Shown here piece after piece: positions 22,679-34,000 of a DNA stretch of 64,000 nt. A model generated the notes under the pieces. It searched no databases, had not been told where the DNA came from, and saw only the letters and a list, made by a program, of their open reading frames with translations. How positions within the stretch are numbered: the stretch's first letter is position 1; each line of letters opens with the position of its first letter. Made by a program: the position numbers and the translations under genes. The DNA comes from Fratercula arctica (Eukaryota; Chordata; Aves; Charadriiformes; Alcidae), in assembly GCA_947846985.1 (NCBI GenBank), contig CANTUZ010000023.1:2003677-2067676 (forward strand). The letters run 5' to 3'.

Positions 22679-24134
22679 AGCATGAGGCTGTTCGTTACTG
22701 TAGCTGGCATGATTTTTTTCTTTCTATGAATAGTCTTACACCTTTTAAAGGCTGACAGATGTAACGATTAGCAGTATGAAGGCTAACACACTCTCACTCT
22801 AGAAGAGAAATCTGGTGTGGAAGCACATGCTAAATTTCTGGAAATAGGAGCTTTTTCCCTGTCCTGTTCAGGGAAATCCCCACGTGAGCTTTTTGGCGTG
22901 TTCTGCTCTTGCATTCAGCTCAGTTGCCTTTTCAGTATAATGTGATTGACACAAGGAAAACTTTGTCAATCCTATCTCGTTATTGTCCTGTTCTCTTTGA
23001 TTTCACCTCAGTGAGAAGCAGTGGGGCTTCACTCTGCCCCCCCTAAAGTTTCAGTTTATTGAAGGAAGACGGCCGTAACTTTTCAACGGTAAGATACTGG
23101 GACAAAAATCTGGCGGTTATTGTGTTCACAAGAGTCCATAGCCCCGGTGGTGACGGGCAGTGCCTGGGGTTCCCTCCCTGTCTGCGGACGCTGCCTGAGC
23201 CTCCCGCGGTCCTGAGCCCAGACAGCATCCTGCTGGTGCGTCCGTACGGCTGTAACCTTCTGACACGGGGAAGGGAAGATGCTTTTCACGGGCCAAGCCT
23301 CAGACTCCACAGTGATCCATCCTTGCTGCGGGAGCCGAGAGCAGGAGACTGTCCTGCGGAGCATCCTGCGCTCATCGGGCTTCCGAGGAGGTTTGGGGAT
23401 GCGAGCGCTGCGCAGGGCAGGTTGTGCGGGGATCGAGAGGGCGCCGCGCACTCTCGCCCGGAGGCTGCCTCGAAACAACGTGGGCAGCGAGTAAAGGACA
23501 GCTGTGTTCCTAAATGCTTTGGGGCTTGTAAATTTGCTTAACTTTTAGGGAATGTGCTTGGCTCCCAGGCTTCTGGGGAGGTGCTGCCAATCAGGACCGA
23601 CGTGCGGGAGGAGACAACAGCGGCAGGGGACAGCGAGGGCAGGGGTGTGCGTGGGTGGGGAACAGCCCTGTGTCCCCCGACACCCCCAGTCTGTACAAAT
23701 GCACCAGAGGGAGGAAAGGGGGCGGAGGGGCTGGTACGTGCTTGGCAGAGCTCTGCGCTGCTGTAAGGGCTTTGCTTGCCTCATTTACCTCGGAGCTGCG
23801 AGGAGAACAGCTCAAGCTACTTGCAAACTATTGCTCGAAGGGCAAACACTCGAAATATAACGGTGATGGAGCGCAGAGAAGCACGCAGCCCGGTAAGGAC
23901 CGCTGCTCGGCGCAGGAAGGAGCAGGTGAGCCCCGCGAGAGGAACTTGCTGTCTGTGGGAGCCCCCGGCCCGAGCCCAAGCCCGGTACAGCAGAGCACGG
24001 CCGGCTCTTCTCACAGCGTATTCTGATGAAGAAATCTGTACTTGATTGTTTTACTTTGTTTTAAACTTGTGGTTGATATAAACACATTATGGCTTCTGTT
24101 TTCTCTCTTCTGTGATTGGAACAAGAAACCCCTC

Positions 24135-24140
24135 AATAAA
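24135..24140 (+). terminator. Candidate poly(A) signal of unknown transcript
   Basis: AATAAA is followed by a T-rich and GT-containing tract (GCGCC, a T run, then GTTGTTTTTATTATTG). By composition it is the strongest poly(A)-like signal in the window. It could be an extended SFRP1 end, 4.3 kb after the stop codon, or the end of an unannotated non-coding RNA. Confidence 0.35.
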
Positions 24141-24999
24141 GCGCCTTTTTTTCTTTGAAAGTTGTTTTTATTATTGCCTTTTCCATATCAATTGCATTAC
24201 TCATTCCATGTGGTGCTGACATCCCAGGGCCCCAGTGCATTGTCTCCTTGTGAGACACAGCATCTCGCCGCTGCTGCCGGGGCGATGTAAAAGTTTAAAT
24301 CTTGGATCCACAGTGTTGGAGGCAGAAAAGTCTACTGTCAAACTAGTACTGCTGGATTAGAGTGTTTTATCTATGTAGCTGTTCCCCACTAAATACCCCT
24401 GTAGCACACCAAGTAGCTGAAGCTCATTTTAGCAGTGAACCCCTCATAGCAAATGGTGTTCCTGCAGGAATCGCCTTCCTGTTACCTCCTGGACAAAGTT
24501 TTCCATGGCTGTAGCTGGTGGCAGGGAGAGTGGGCACGATGCCCGGAATCCTCCCATCCTTTTTGGCCAGCCCACCCTGCCTTCAGCCCCCAGGTTGTTT
24601 TGATCAACGTACCAGGTGAGGAATGGCTAAGTGGTGTGAATGGGCCCCAGCTGCAGGTGGAGGTTTGATAGCTCGGGGGAAGGAGCAAGCTCCCTGTCCG
24701 CAGTGCTTTCGGCCAGGGATGAGGGCTGTGGCAGCACCGTCACCACGGGAGAGGTAGGGTCAGCGCCGTGGGTCTGCTCCTGGGATCTCTCTCTTTTCCC
24801 AGTTCAGAGACGGAACTCTTGGAGGGTGTCCAGGGTGGTTCAGAATTTGGGGTGAAGGTTGGCTCTTTGCTTTGTGCTTCCCTGCTGCTGGCGTTTTACT
24901 GCTGGGTCTTCCATAGCACTAACGAAAGCATGAGCATCAGGTAGGTTTGAAGAGATGCAGAAGCTAGTCAATGTGTTTACTGAAAACTTACAAACTTGG

Positions 25000-25040
25000 T
25001 CCCTTTTCTAGCTTCTAGTATTGTCTGTCTAGAAAAGGGA
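25000..25040. repeat. Perfect 12-bp inverted repeat with 17-base loop
   Basis: Arm TCCCTTTTCTAG at 25,000-25,011 is the exact reverse complement of CTAGAAAAGGGA at 25,029-25,040. Pairing beyond the 12 bp is poor, so it is shorter than a normal microRNA precursor stem. Confidence 0.85.
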
Positions 25041-28000
25041 GCTGGCAATTCTTGAAGTATTTTTAGGTCGTGTAAAAAGTGAGGCTCATGGTCAACTTTG
25101 CGTGTGGGTGTATTTGCTGTCCTTACACCTGTTGTCTACTGAAGCCTGAAATGTGGCAAGTGTGAATGCTGGGGAAAGCACCTGAGAGGCTGGAGTCGTG
25201 CTTGTGCAGGGCTGTATGGAGGAGCAAACAGACACTTACTGAAATACAAAAGCTGGAGAGGCTGCTTAAATCAGAAACCGGGTGTCTGCTGACTTAGCAT
25301 TCCCGGGGAGTGGAAAGACTGGTGTTTGTGCAGTTCATGGGTGCATTTTACACTATAAATAGTTTAAAAACTGATTGTTGTAATGAGTTCTCGTTTAAGT
25401 TACGAGCATTTGCTTAAATGTCCAGATCTAAACTAAGATATGCCTTGTTTTGCTGGGAGACAGCCTCCAATTTTGCCTTGGTGGGGGCCGCAGGGTATTC
25501 CGAGCGATGGGAACGCGCTGTCTGTAGGATGCGATACTCTGATTGTATGGTCTTGTTCGCTGGGGCTCCCAGCACTGCATGAACTGTGGCTCCGGGCTAT
25601 CCCCCATGGAAAACTGCTTCTGACTTGGGTGGGGGTTCCGACAGCTGATCTGGGAGGACAAGGACACTTAGGTTTGCTAGCAGCCTGGGCTTGTCTGAAG
25701 TATTAATCTTGCATAAAATAAAACATCGTCCTTTTGTGACTCAATTCATCCTCCCAATAATGTTTATCTTCTTCGCTCCAGCGTTCCTTCTGTTGAGTAC
25801 AGCCTGTTAATTGAGTTTCTGGCCTCCAGTTTGGAGTTAAGTTATAAACAAATAGAGTTTTCTTTCATGCTATACGAAAGTCCTCATCCATCCCGCAATT
25901 AATTTTTTACGTCGCTGGCAGTCTGCGTTCTGCTTTGACCCCTGCTGGGAAATGCAAGGCTGGAAAGAGCAGTTGAGCAATTAGGGAGGATTTCTCCTGG
26001 AGGAGAGCGGATACCAGCCTGGTGTGTCTGACGCGGAGTTCCATTAATGTCATGCCGGAGGAGGGGGTGACGCGCCCCAGCTGCTCCGGGCAGCCTGGGG
26101 ACGGTGTCCCTGCCGGCAGGCTGGTCCCTCAGCGGAGCTGCTGCCCCTCGGCGGGGCTGGACAGTAACTCACATCGGAGCTCTCCTGCCTTTGGAGATCC
26201 TCAGCCTTTGCCTGGACACATGCTGGTGCTGCAAATCACCCGCTTTCCCTTTTCATGCTCCTGATCGAGGATCTAATGACCCCCAGGAACAGCAGGGAGC
26301 TCTGCAGATCATCTTCACTAACAGGGAAGGTGTCTGTGCTCTAACATGGAGATAAACCCCTGCAAAGGGGGCGTCTTTCTGCGTGTGGCCATGCGAAGCA
26401 CAGACCAGGAGAGAGGTACAGAGCACGAGCAGGGAGCTCGTACTGTCCTGAGATGATGAACAGAGCAGGAAGTGGAGGAGAAATGGCTCCTTTCCTTTCA
26501 GATGCTTTTGTGGAAAAAAGATCCATCAAGTGTAGATGGATGCGAAGGTCCCACCTCTGGGTGGGCAGCAAGGGGCTGCTGGGGGGGCAGCGGGGACTCT
26601 TCTGAAACGTCCTCCAAAGCCTCAGGGAAACGCTCCTTTCCCTCCCCAGCCCCAGTAGCACAGCAGAGAAAATGCCCCGCTGTTTCGGTGGCTGCTCCCG
26701 CTTTCTCTCTGAATTGTGTTGGGTGACCCTTAAAAAGGACCCGCACACGCGTGTAATTAAAGCCAACCTCTACCCCAAGTCCAGAGCTGTGTTTGGAAAC
26801 CTATGTTCCCTGATGCAGAGCCTCTTTTTTTCTGTTCTAGCCAAGCCCTGCAGATGCCATAGTGGCACCACCACAGAGAAGGGCCGCTGTTAGATCAAGT
26901 GGGGGCAAAAGTCTTCCAGCATCTTTAGCAAGTGCTTTTAAAATCTCTGTTTTTGCGAAGGAACAGGCATTTTTTTTATTCCTGTTTCTTCCCCAGCTAA
27001 TCCCATCTGAGCCTCTGAGCATGCTACCCGTTGGCAAAGCTGCTGCCTTTTGATAGTCTGTAGGTGTCTGAGTCACGCTCGAATGTCCTCCTTGGACGGG
27101 GCTCAGGGCTGGCCGGCGCTCTGCTCCATGGGGCTCCTCGCCCACGCCGCGCAGACCCATGTGCAGGGTCCGGGGGCTCTGCAGCCCGTGGCTTCCCTAA
27201 GCAACGCCGCATCCCAGGGAGCCGGCAGGGAGGGAATGCGGATCAACCTGCCAGGGTGGCCAGCTGCTTGGTGGAAGCCTACCAGCCTCTGGAAAATGAG
27301 GGCTTTGTTTCAAGACCTTCCCCGCGGAGGCTGGGATCTCGGCTGGACAGGCAGCCTGCCGCAAGAATGCCGCCTGCATGGCGGGAGCCCCTGCTCGCCC
27401 CTGCTGTCGGCCGCAGGACGTGCCGAGGATGGCGAGCGCCGGGGGGGGGCCTGGCCCCGCTCCTCTGGGCGCATCCGAGTGATGGATCTGCCTCCGCTCA
27501 CCGGCGCCCGGCCGCACAGCGGGCTTCGCTCACAGCCTGCCAAGAGCCCCGGAGCTGCCAGCAGTCGGCAAACAGTCCCGCTTTTCTGCAGAAATGTGTG
27601 CAGCCTGGAAATTCGCTGCTGTCTGTAACGTTTTTCCTTTGGAGACAAAAAGGGGATGTTTGCCAAGCCGTTGCTCTAGGAGGGAGGAGGAGGGAAACCA
27701 GGATGTGGCTGGAAGGAGCCGTACCTGACAGCAGCCAGCGCGGGCCAGGGCTGCTCGCTGTCCTTGGCATCCCGCTCTGTGCTGCCATCATGGAGGTGCA
27801 GGGAACGGCTCTATTCCAGACCCTGTGCGGCCGCTTTGCATGCGTCAGACCCAATTTCCAGAAGAAAGGTCTGTTGGGGGCAACAGAAAGCAGCATCTGA
27901 TGGTACGGTGGGTGGTACGTTGCAGAGTAATGTTTGTGGATGTGCTCTGCCTTCATCCAGCGCGTACCTGGAGAAGATGCTCTGACTTGCCCATCCTGGC

Positions 28001-31000
28001 TGCATTTGTGGGATCTCGTGATTGTTCGAGGGTGTCGTTCCCTGCAACATGGGCAAAAAGTGAAGTGGCCGTATCGTGACTACTTTCCTAAGTGCCCCGA
28101 TACAGTGCTGCGGCCGAGGCAGGGAGCGCATCTCTGGTTGCAGCCAGGCATCCCCCATCGACACGGTGTCCCTCCTACGGCTGTTCTCAGTGCCGGGCCT
28201 GGCTGTGTTTTGGAGGACTGAGCCGCTGACCTGTTCTCTGGGCTCTGAGCCGAACACATCCAAGTTTATGCATTTTTATGGCCAGGATGGGCTGCTCCGA
28301 GACTGCAGCCTGTGTTCTGGGTAGGGGCATGTGCCACAGAGCAGATATAGGAAGGGCATGTTGTGCCACGATGCGGTGTTTCACAAGGAGCGATAGGGGA
28401 CATGACAAAACCAGAGATGATTTTCTGGGTGCTTGTGTGCGTGTTTGGGTCCAGTTCTGCTGGCGAGCAGATGCTCCCTGTGCTGCTCTGAAGCCATTGC
28501 CAGCAACCCTAAACGTGAAGGTACCCTGGTACAGTTACTAGAAATGTTCTGCTTTTTCTTCACTTAGTTCAGCTCGGGGCACATCACACCATCAGCAACC
28601 TCCGCTTTTGCAGTTTGCTACCTCAATCTGACTTCCTCCAAACTCCTGAGTTATTTATGTGGCTGAGAGATTAATTTACTAGGAGGTGTGGTGTTGCGTA
28701 TAAATAAATTATAGCCCCTGAAGGATGGTGGAGACCAAATATCTCTGCTGTTACTTGAAAAGGAATGAAGAGATTGGGGCATTTGTCTTTGGCAGGCTAG
28801 TGAGCTTGTGCACAGTCTCTCATGTACCGTACTCAGAACTACATTAAACACCACAAACTGCAGCCCCTTTAGGCAAATGCAAATGTGATGCCTTTAAATC
28901 AGTCATCCTCAAGGGTGGGTGATCACACCAGCGCAGGGTCTCCCTGGTTATGTACAGCAGGGGTAAATGACTGATTTGGAGGAAGCTGAGCTCATTTGTG
29001 GAAGCTCCCAGGTAATTTGACATGCGGTTGTGCGATGGCGGTGGCCGGGCTGTCCTTGCTGAGCCAGTGGTGCTGGCTGGCAGGGGACCCTGTCTGGTCA
29101 CCGGCTGTGAGCCCAGCACCCCGCTTCTGCTCCACGAGAGGCAGGATTTCCCCAGCCCCCTGGAGACCCCCGCTCCCTCCTGGGGCTGCTGTGGGTGAGC
29201 GAGCGGATGGGACGGAACCGCTGACCCACGCGTGGGCTGCCGGGGTGAACATGGGTCTAACGCCCGCGGTCCCATCCTGGGATGGGGAGAAACCATGGCT
29301 GGTGCGGGTCTGTGGTGACCCTGCTCCACCGAGCTGGCACGCTGCGGCTGCAGGCAGCCAGGACGGCGTGTTTAAAGTTGTATGTTCAGTTGTCTTGATA
29401 AAATGTTAGTATCAGCCTAAGTGTCTATAAACATCCCTCTCCTTGAATTAACGCTTGCTGGAGAGATGAGGCATAATTATGGGTGATACTAGTTTAATTA
29501 TTAAACATTGTGCTACCCGGTTGAATCAGTGTAGCCCCTGACCGCCTGCTCCAGAGTGTTTACACTTTCTTCACCGTTTCATATTCTTTCCTCTCGCTCA
29601 CCCTAAATGTTTATTTAATAATCCTGGAAGACCTTTTAAGCTTCCTGGGTTTAATGTTTGCTAAACACCCTGTCACTTCCACTTCTATTGATAATCCTGG
29701 GCCGCTGCAGAGTAGCCAGGCTCCGCGCTCTGCCCGACGGGGCAGCCCCCAGCTGCGCATCCCCGGGGCATGTAGCCGGGTCCTTCACCGGGAACACAAC
29801 CCATGGGGGGGTTCGGAACCGCCAGATCCACTGGGGTGAGGGGCTGGGAGCCGCCTGCCGCGGTCGGTGACGCCTGTGACGAGGGACCCAGTGTCGCCCG
29901 TGGGGCTGGGGCTCAGGGACCTGTCGGTGTCCCAGGGCGGGGGGACCTGGGGGCGAGCGGCTGCCCCGTCCTCGCTGGTTTCTGCCTGGTTTCACCCGCA
30001 CTAACACGGACACCCGAAAGCCAACACCGCGCAGGCAGCGTACGCGGAGAGCGAACGTGAGGACTTGTCAGCTGGATAATCTCATCTTCGCAGCATTAGC
30101 TCCGTCCCCGAGCTCTCCTTGGGCTCTGGCAGTATTAGTTTCAGCAAATTCATTTTCCTTCACAAAAGCTTTTGGTTACTTTGGGATTAGGGAGTGTTTA
30201 GAGTTCATTGTTTTCCCGAGCTGCCTTGTTTTGCTGTAATGCTTAGAGGCCTGGTCTGCTGGAACTTAATCTCCCTTCTCCTCCAGCAGTCTTGTTCTGT
30301 GAAAATCTGTTCTCTGCTTTAGTGCAAATTGTTGATGGGAGATAGCAGCGGGTCTTTCTGCTTCTATTTAACGTGTCAGCAGAGAAAGACATCTGCTTGC
30401 AATTACGGGCACGGCCTCGCCGAAGGATTGGCGTGGTAGATTTTATAAGATAATAGGAAATCTTTATCAATCCATAATTCCTTGTGTCATACAATGGAAT
30501 ATATTTCATTTAAAATATTCATCTTTTTTTATTTTGCAAAATTAAAGGATAAGCCATGGGACTGATATCGAGGGAAAATGCCTTGTGCTCGGTGCAGAGC
30601 GAGTCCTGGGTTTCCCACACGAAAGCCTCTGGGCAGGGGCCAGGCTGGGGAGCAGGAGGGCTGCCTTCTGTGCCCTGCTGCCTTCTGTGACATGCCCGGA
30701 GAGGCAAATCCTTTTGGAAAAGATTTGCTACTGGCTTTACAGTGTGCTCCAAAACATAAAAATTGTCCCCGCCACAACGCTCCGAGCCCCCACATCTCTC
30801 GGATGGGGCAAGTGGCGGCTGTGGGGCAGCACCTCTCCCGGGCTGGCGGGGCAGCCCCTGCGGCGCCCGGCACGTCCTCGGCGGCTGCGGGAACAACCGT
30901 GGAACCAAAATGCTCTGTTCTAGCTTTCCCCAAGGCCAGAGTAACTGGTGCTGGTGGAAGTGGTGGATGTGAGGGGACCCCACGCTGCCTGCGCGGTGCC

Positions 31001-34000
31001 CGGGGAGGGGAGCTCGGGGGGCTTGAGACACTGGGACAGGCTTGTGGCCACGGCAAGGGCGGTAGCCCCTCCATCAGCGCTGGAGGAGTCCCCCTCCGTT
31101 CCTGGCTCCTTCCATCCTTCCTGCGGCGCAGAGGGAGCCGGGTGGGAGCCTCCTGCCGGGGGCGCGGGGAAGGGGCTGCTCCGTTCCCCGATCCCTCGTC
31201 TCCCCTCCAAGGCTGCTCCTGGCAGCCGCTGTCAGTGCAGCTATTCTTGGCCTTCCTCAGCCCATTCGTCAGCCCTCCGGGAGTCTGCTGTAATCTCCTC
31301 TGTGATTAAGGGTCCCAGAGCATGTTCAACATCATTAAAGAAACAAGAAAATAATAATAATAACGATCTGTGCTCAGGAATGCTCCCGAGTGGAGTCAGA
31401 ATTGCATTCGATGCCTTTCAGCTAAGAAAGCTATGCGTGTTTCAGCCTTAGCAGATTAACAGGGGCCGCATCCCCTGGCTCCGAGAGCTTTCTGCACTCA
31501 TTCCTCCTGGCAGCACCCACTCCTGCTCCCCACTGAACGCTCCCCTACTTGGACATGGGCCTTCACCTTTGGGGAGGGGCGGAGGGATGCACCGCAGAGA
31601 CCGTGGGTCTTTTCTGTAAGTGTAGGAGAGAGACAGATGCCTGTTGTCAGAGAGGTTGCGAGGTCCAGGTCCTGGCAGCCGGTCTCCTTGCTGATACGGA
31701 GACGCTATCCTGGTTCACAGCGAGATAATGAACATGGGGCTGGGACCCTGCCCTGGGACAAGTACATGGCAGGTCTAGAGCACAGGGGCTGCAGCCGTGC
31801 CACGGTGTGGACGTGAGGCTCCTGTGGCTCTGTGTCTCCTTGCTGCAGCCCTCTCCTTCCCTGCCTCCTGGCTGGATCCAGCTCTGCAGCGTGTGGGCTG
31901 GTGTAGCAGAAGGTGTGCAAGGATTACGTGAACAGCAGTGGGCGCTGGGTGCTGCCGTCGGCTTGTATTTTTCTATATCCAAAACAAAAGGTCTGGTGGG
32001 ACTCTGACTGCGGGAACCTTTGAGTGCCTGGTGCAGACGATTGTGCTGCGGCTCCGCAGCGCTGGGCAAAACCACGGAACGGCTGGGTTTAACAGCTTGG
32101 GAAGACTGGCCGCTTGTCTGCGGGCGGCTGTTTCTCTGTGTGCTCTGCGGAGATCTGTTGTGCCCGTCCCTGCCGTGTGCGAGGGTGTCCCTCCTGCCAT
32201 CCTGTGCCGCTGGTCCCTTGCTTCCCTGGTCGCCGGGCTGGCAAGGGGCTGCAGCTTGGCCCCTTGGCTGGGTTTGCAGCACATTCCCATCGATGGGAAG
32301 GACATCAGATGCTGTGTGGGCTGGAGGGAGCTGGTTGTCAGGCTCCAGCGGCTCCTCACAGCCCCTTCTCTCGCCCTCCGAGGGCAGGAGGTGCCGCTCA
32401 GCGTGGTGGGGTCTGCCTGCGGCACGGTGCCCTGAAATGCCCAGGGAAGGATTTTGGGAATGGGAGATAGTGGGGGTTTGGGATCGTTCTGCCAGAGCAT
32501 CTCCTCTGCTCTGGGGATGTGAAACATGTCCTGGGCCCATCACTGACGGCACTGCCAGTGCAGGTGTGTGCACACAAACAGGCTGTCACTAGCTCCTGAC
32601 TATTGCCCAGCCCAGGAAAAACCAGCGAGCAGCATGTGATTCAGACAGACTTGAGAACGAAACAAAGAAATGAGAAGGGTGGAAAATCCTGGGATAACAT
32701 CTAAAATGCCATGAATTTCTGGGTGCTGCTGAAACAGCCACATCCTCACTAAGGCAGGGAGAAAACCCATGGCAGGGGACGCAGGCAGAGCCCGGGGCCT
32801 CGTCCCACGGCAGAGGATGGCAGCCGTTTGCCCGGGCTCCCCTCACCGGTGCACCAGCTCCGTGTGCCGGGGGCTGCTGGGCTCCCTGGGCTGGGGATGG
32901 GTTTGTTCCTTGCAGAGGAGGAATGGTCTGGTTCCATTTTAAGCTCCCAGATGTTGGTCGTGTTACCAACATTTCTTTTTGCTGAAGCAAATTCAAAGCA
33001 TCTATTTTTCTTTTAAGCTCTTAGACACGAGGCGTGGCAACGTTCACTTCTGTACAGCTCCCAGCCCAAAACGCGGGTCAGCGCTGGCCTGGCGGGGACA
33101 TGCCAGGGACCCTGCTGTGGGGCAGACCCTTGGTCTGCGGGTCCGGGTGCCTCTGAGCCTGGGCTGCACCCAGACATCTCTCGGGGACACAAGCTCTGGT
33201 GGGCTGGTGGCTCTTGCCTCTGTGGACAGCCAGATGGACATGCCGCCAGCGCTCCCCTCCGGCTGCAGCTCTCCAAATGCCCGTGTGGCTGCCAAACAGG
33301 CTGCAAGCCCGGCCCCGCAGCTTGGAGCTTGGCTCGCAAGCAGGGGCCTGGCTGTATCCAGGGGTATTCCCATGCTGCGGGGTCTCCCCACTGTCCCCGT
33401 CCTCCAGCCGCCCCTCCTGCAGCAGCAGGAGGGGGTGAGATGCTCTGCGCGGTGCCATGGCTGCACTGTCGATGTGGCCCACTGTCACCTGCCGTGCTGC
33501 TCCTGTGGGAATTCAGCCTGGCCTTGGTGGTACAGAGAGGGAAAATGTGCCAAGAGCTCTGCTCATGTGGGCTGTGGGGTTGTTTTTGTGATGCTGGGGA
33601 CGTTGGTGGTCATACGGGTGCAGGAGGAGCTTTCGGAGCCCCCCAGGTTTGCCTTAGGATGGCAGTCGCTGCTGGGGCTGGCTGCCATGGAGGACAGACG
33701 TCCTCCTTAATCACCTCAGGTTTGGGGATGGGAGAAGCAACTTCTATATTACAGCGTGAGGTGTGATTTTTTTTTTTTTTACTTAACTTAGACTTCCTGA
33801 ACTGTTTGATCTTGATGCCACCAACACAGCGCTGGAGCACTGGAGTGTCTTTCTGCTAAGCCGAAAAGTTCCTGAAAAGCAGAGCGGGTTTAACGTTCAA
33901 AGGGAGGGTGAACTCTCTCCTGTGCCGCTTACGCCCAGGCGCGCAGCTGGCAGGGCTTCCTTCAGGGCACAGAGTAGCCAGGTTTGGGCAGATTTTCATT

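Larger units (their letters stand above)
19824..22700 (+). other. SFRP1: Probable SFRP1 3' UTR
   Basis: After the stop codon a GC-rich 200 bases gives way to AT-rich DNA. Human SFRP1 mRNA has, from memory, a 3' UTR of roughly 3 kb, so a terminal exon reaching the AATAAA at 22,673-22,678 would be of similar size. Earlier hexamers at 20,306-20,311 and 21,568-21,577 could give shorter forms. The AT-rich block 20,950-21,330 holds many ATTA homeodomain-like cores and one ACAAAG; a TCF/LEF-type AATCAAAG lies at 21,936-21,943. A 14-base T run is at 20,982-20,995. A GC-rich patch at 20,440-20,780 interrupts the AT-rich trend. The end point is inferred, not shown. Confidence 0.5.
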
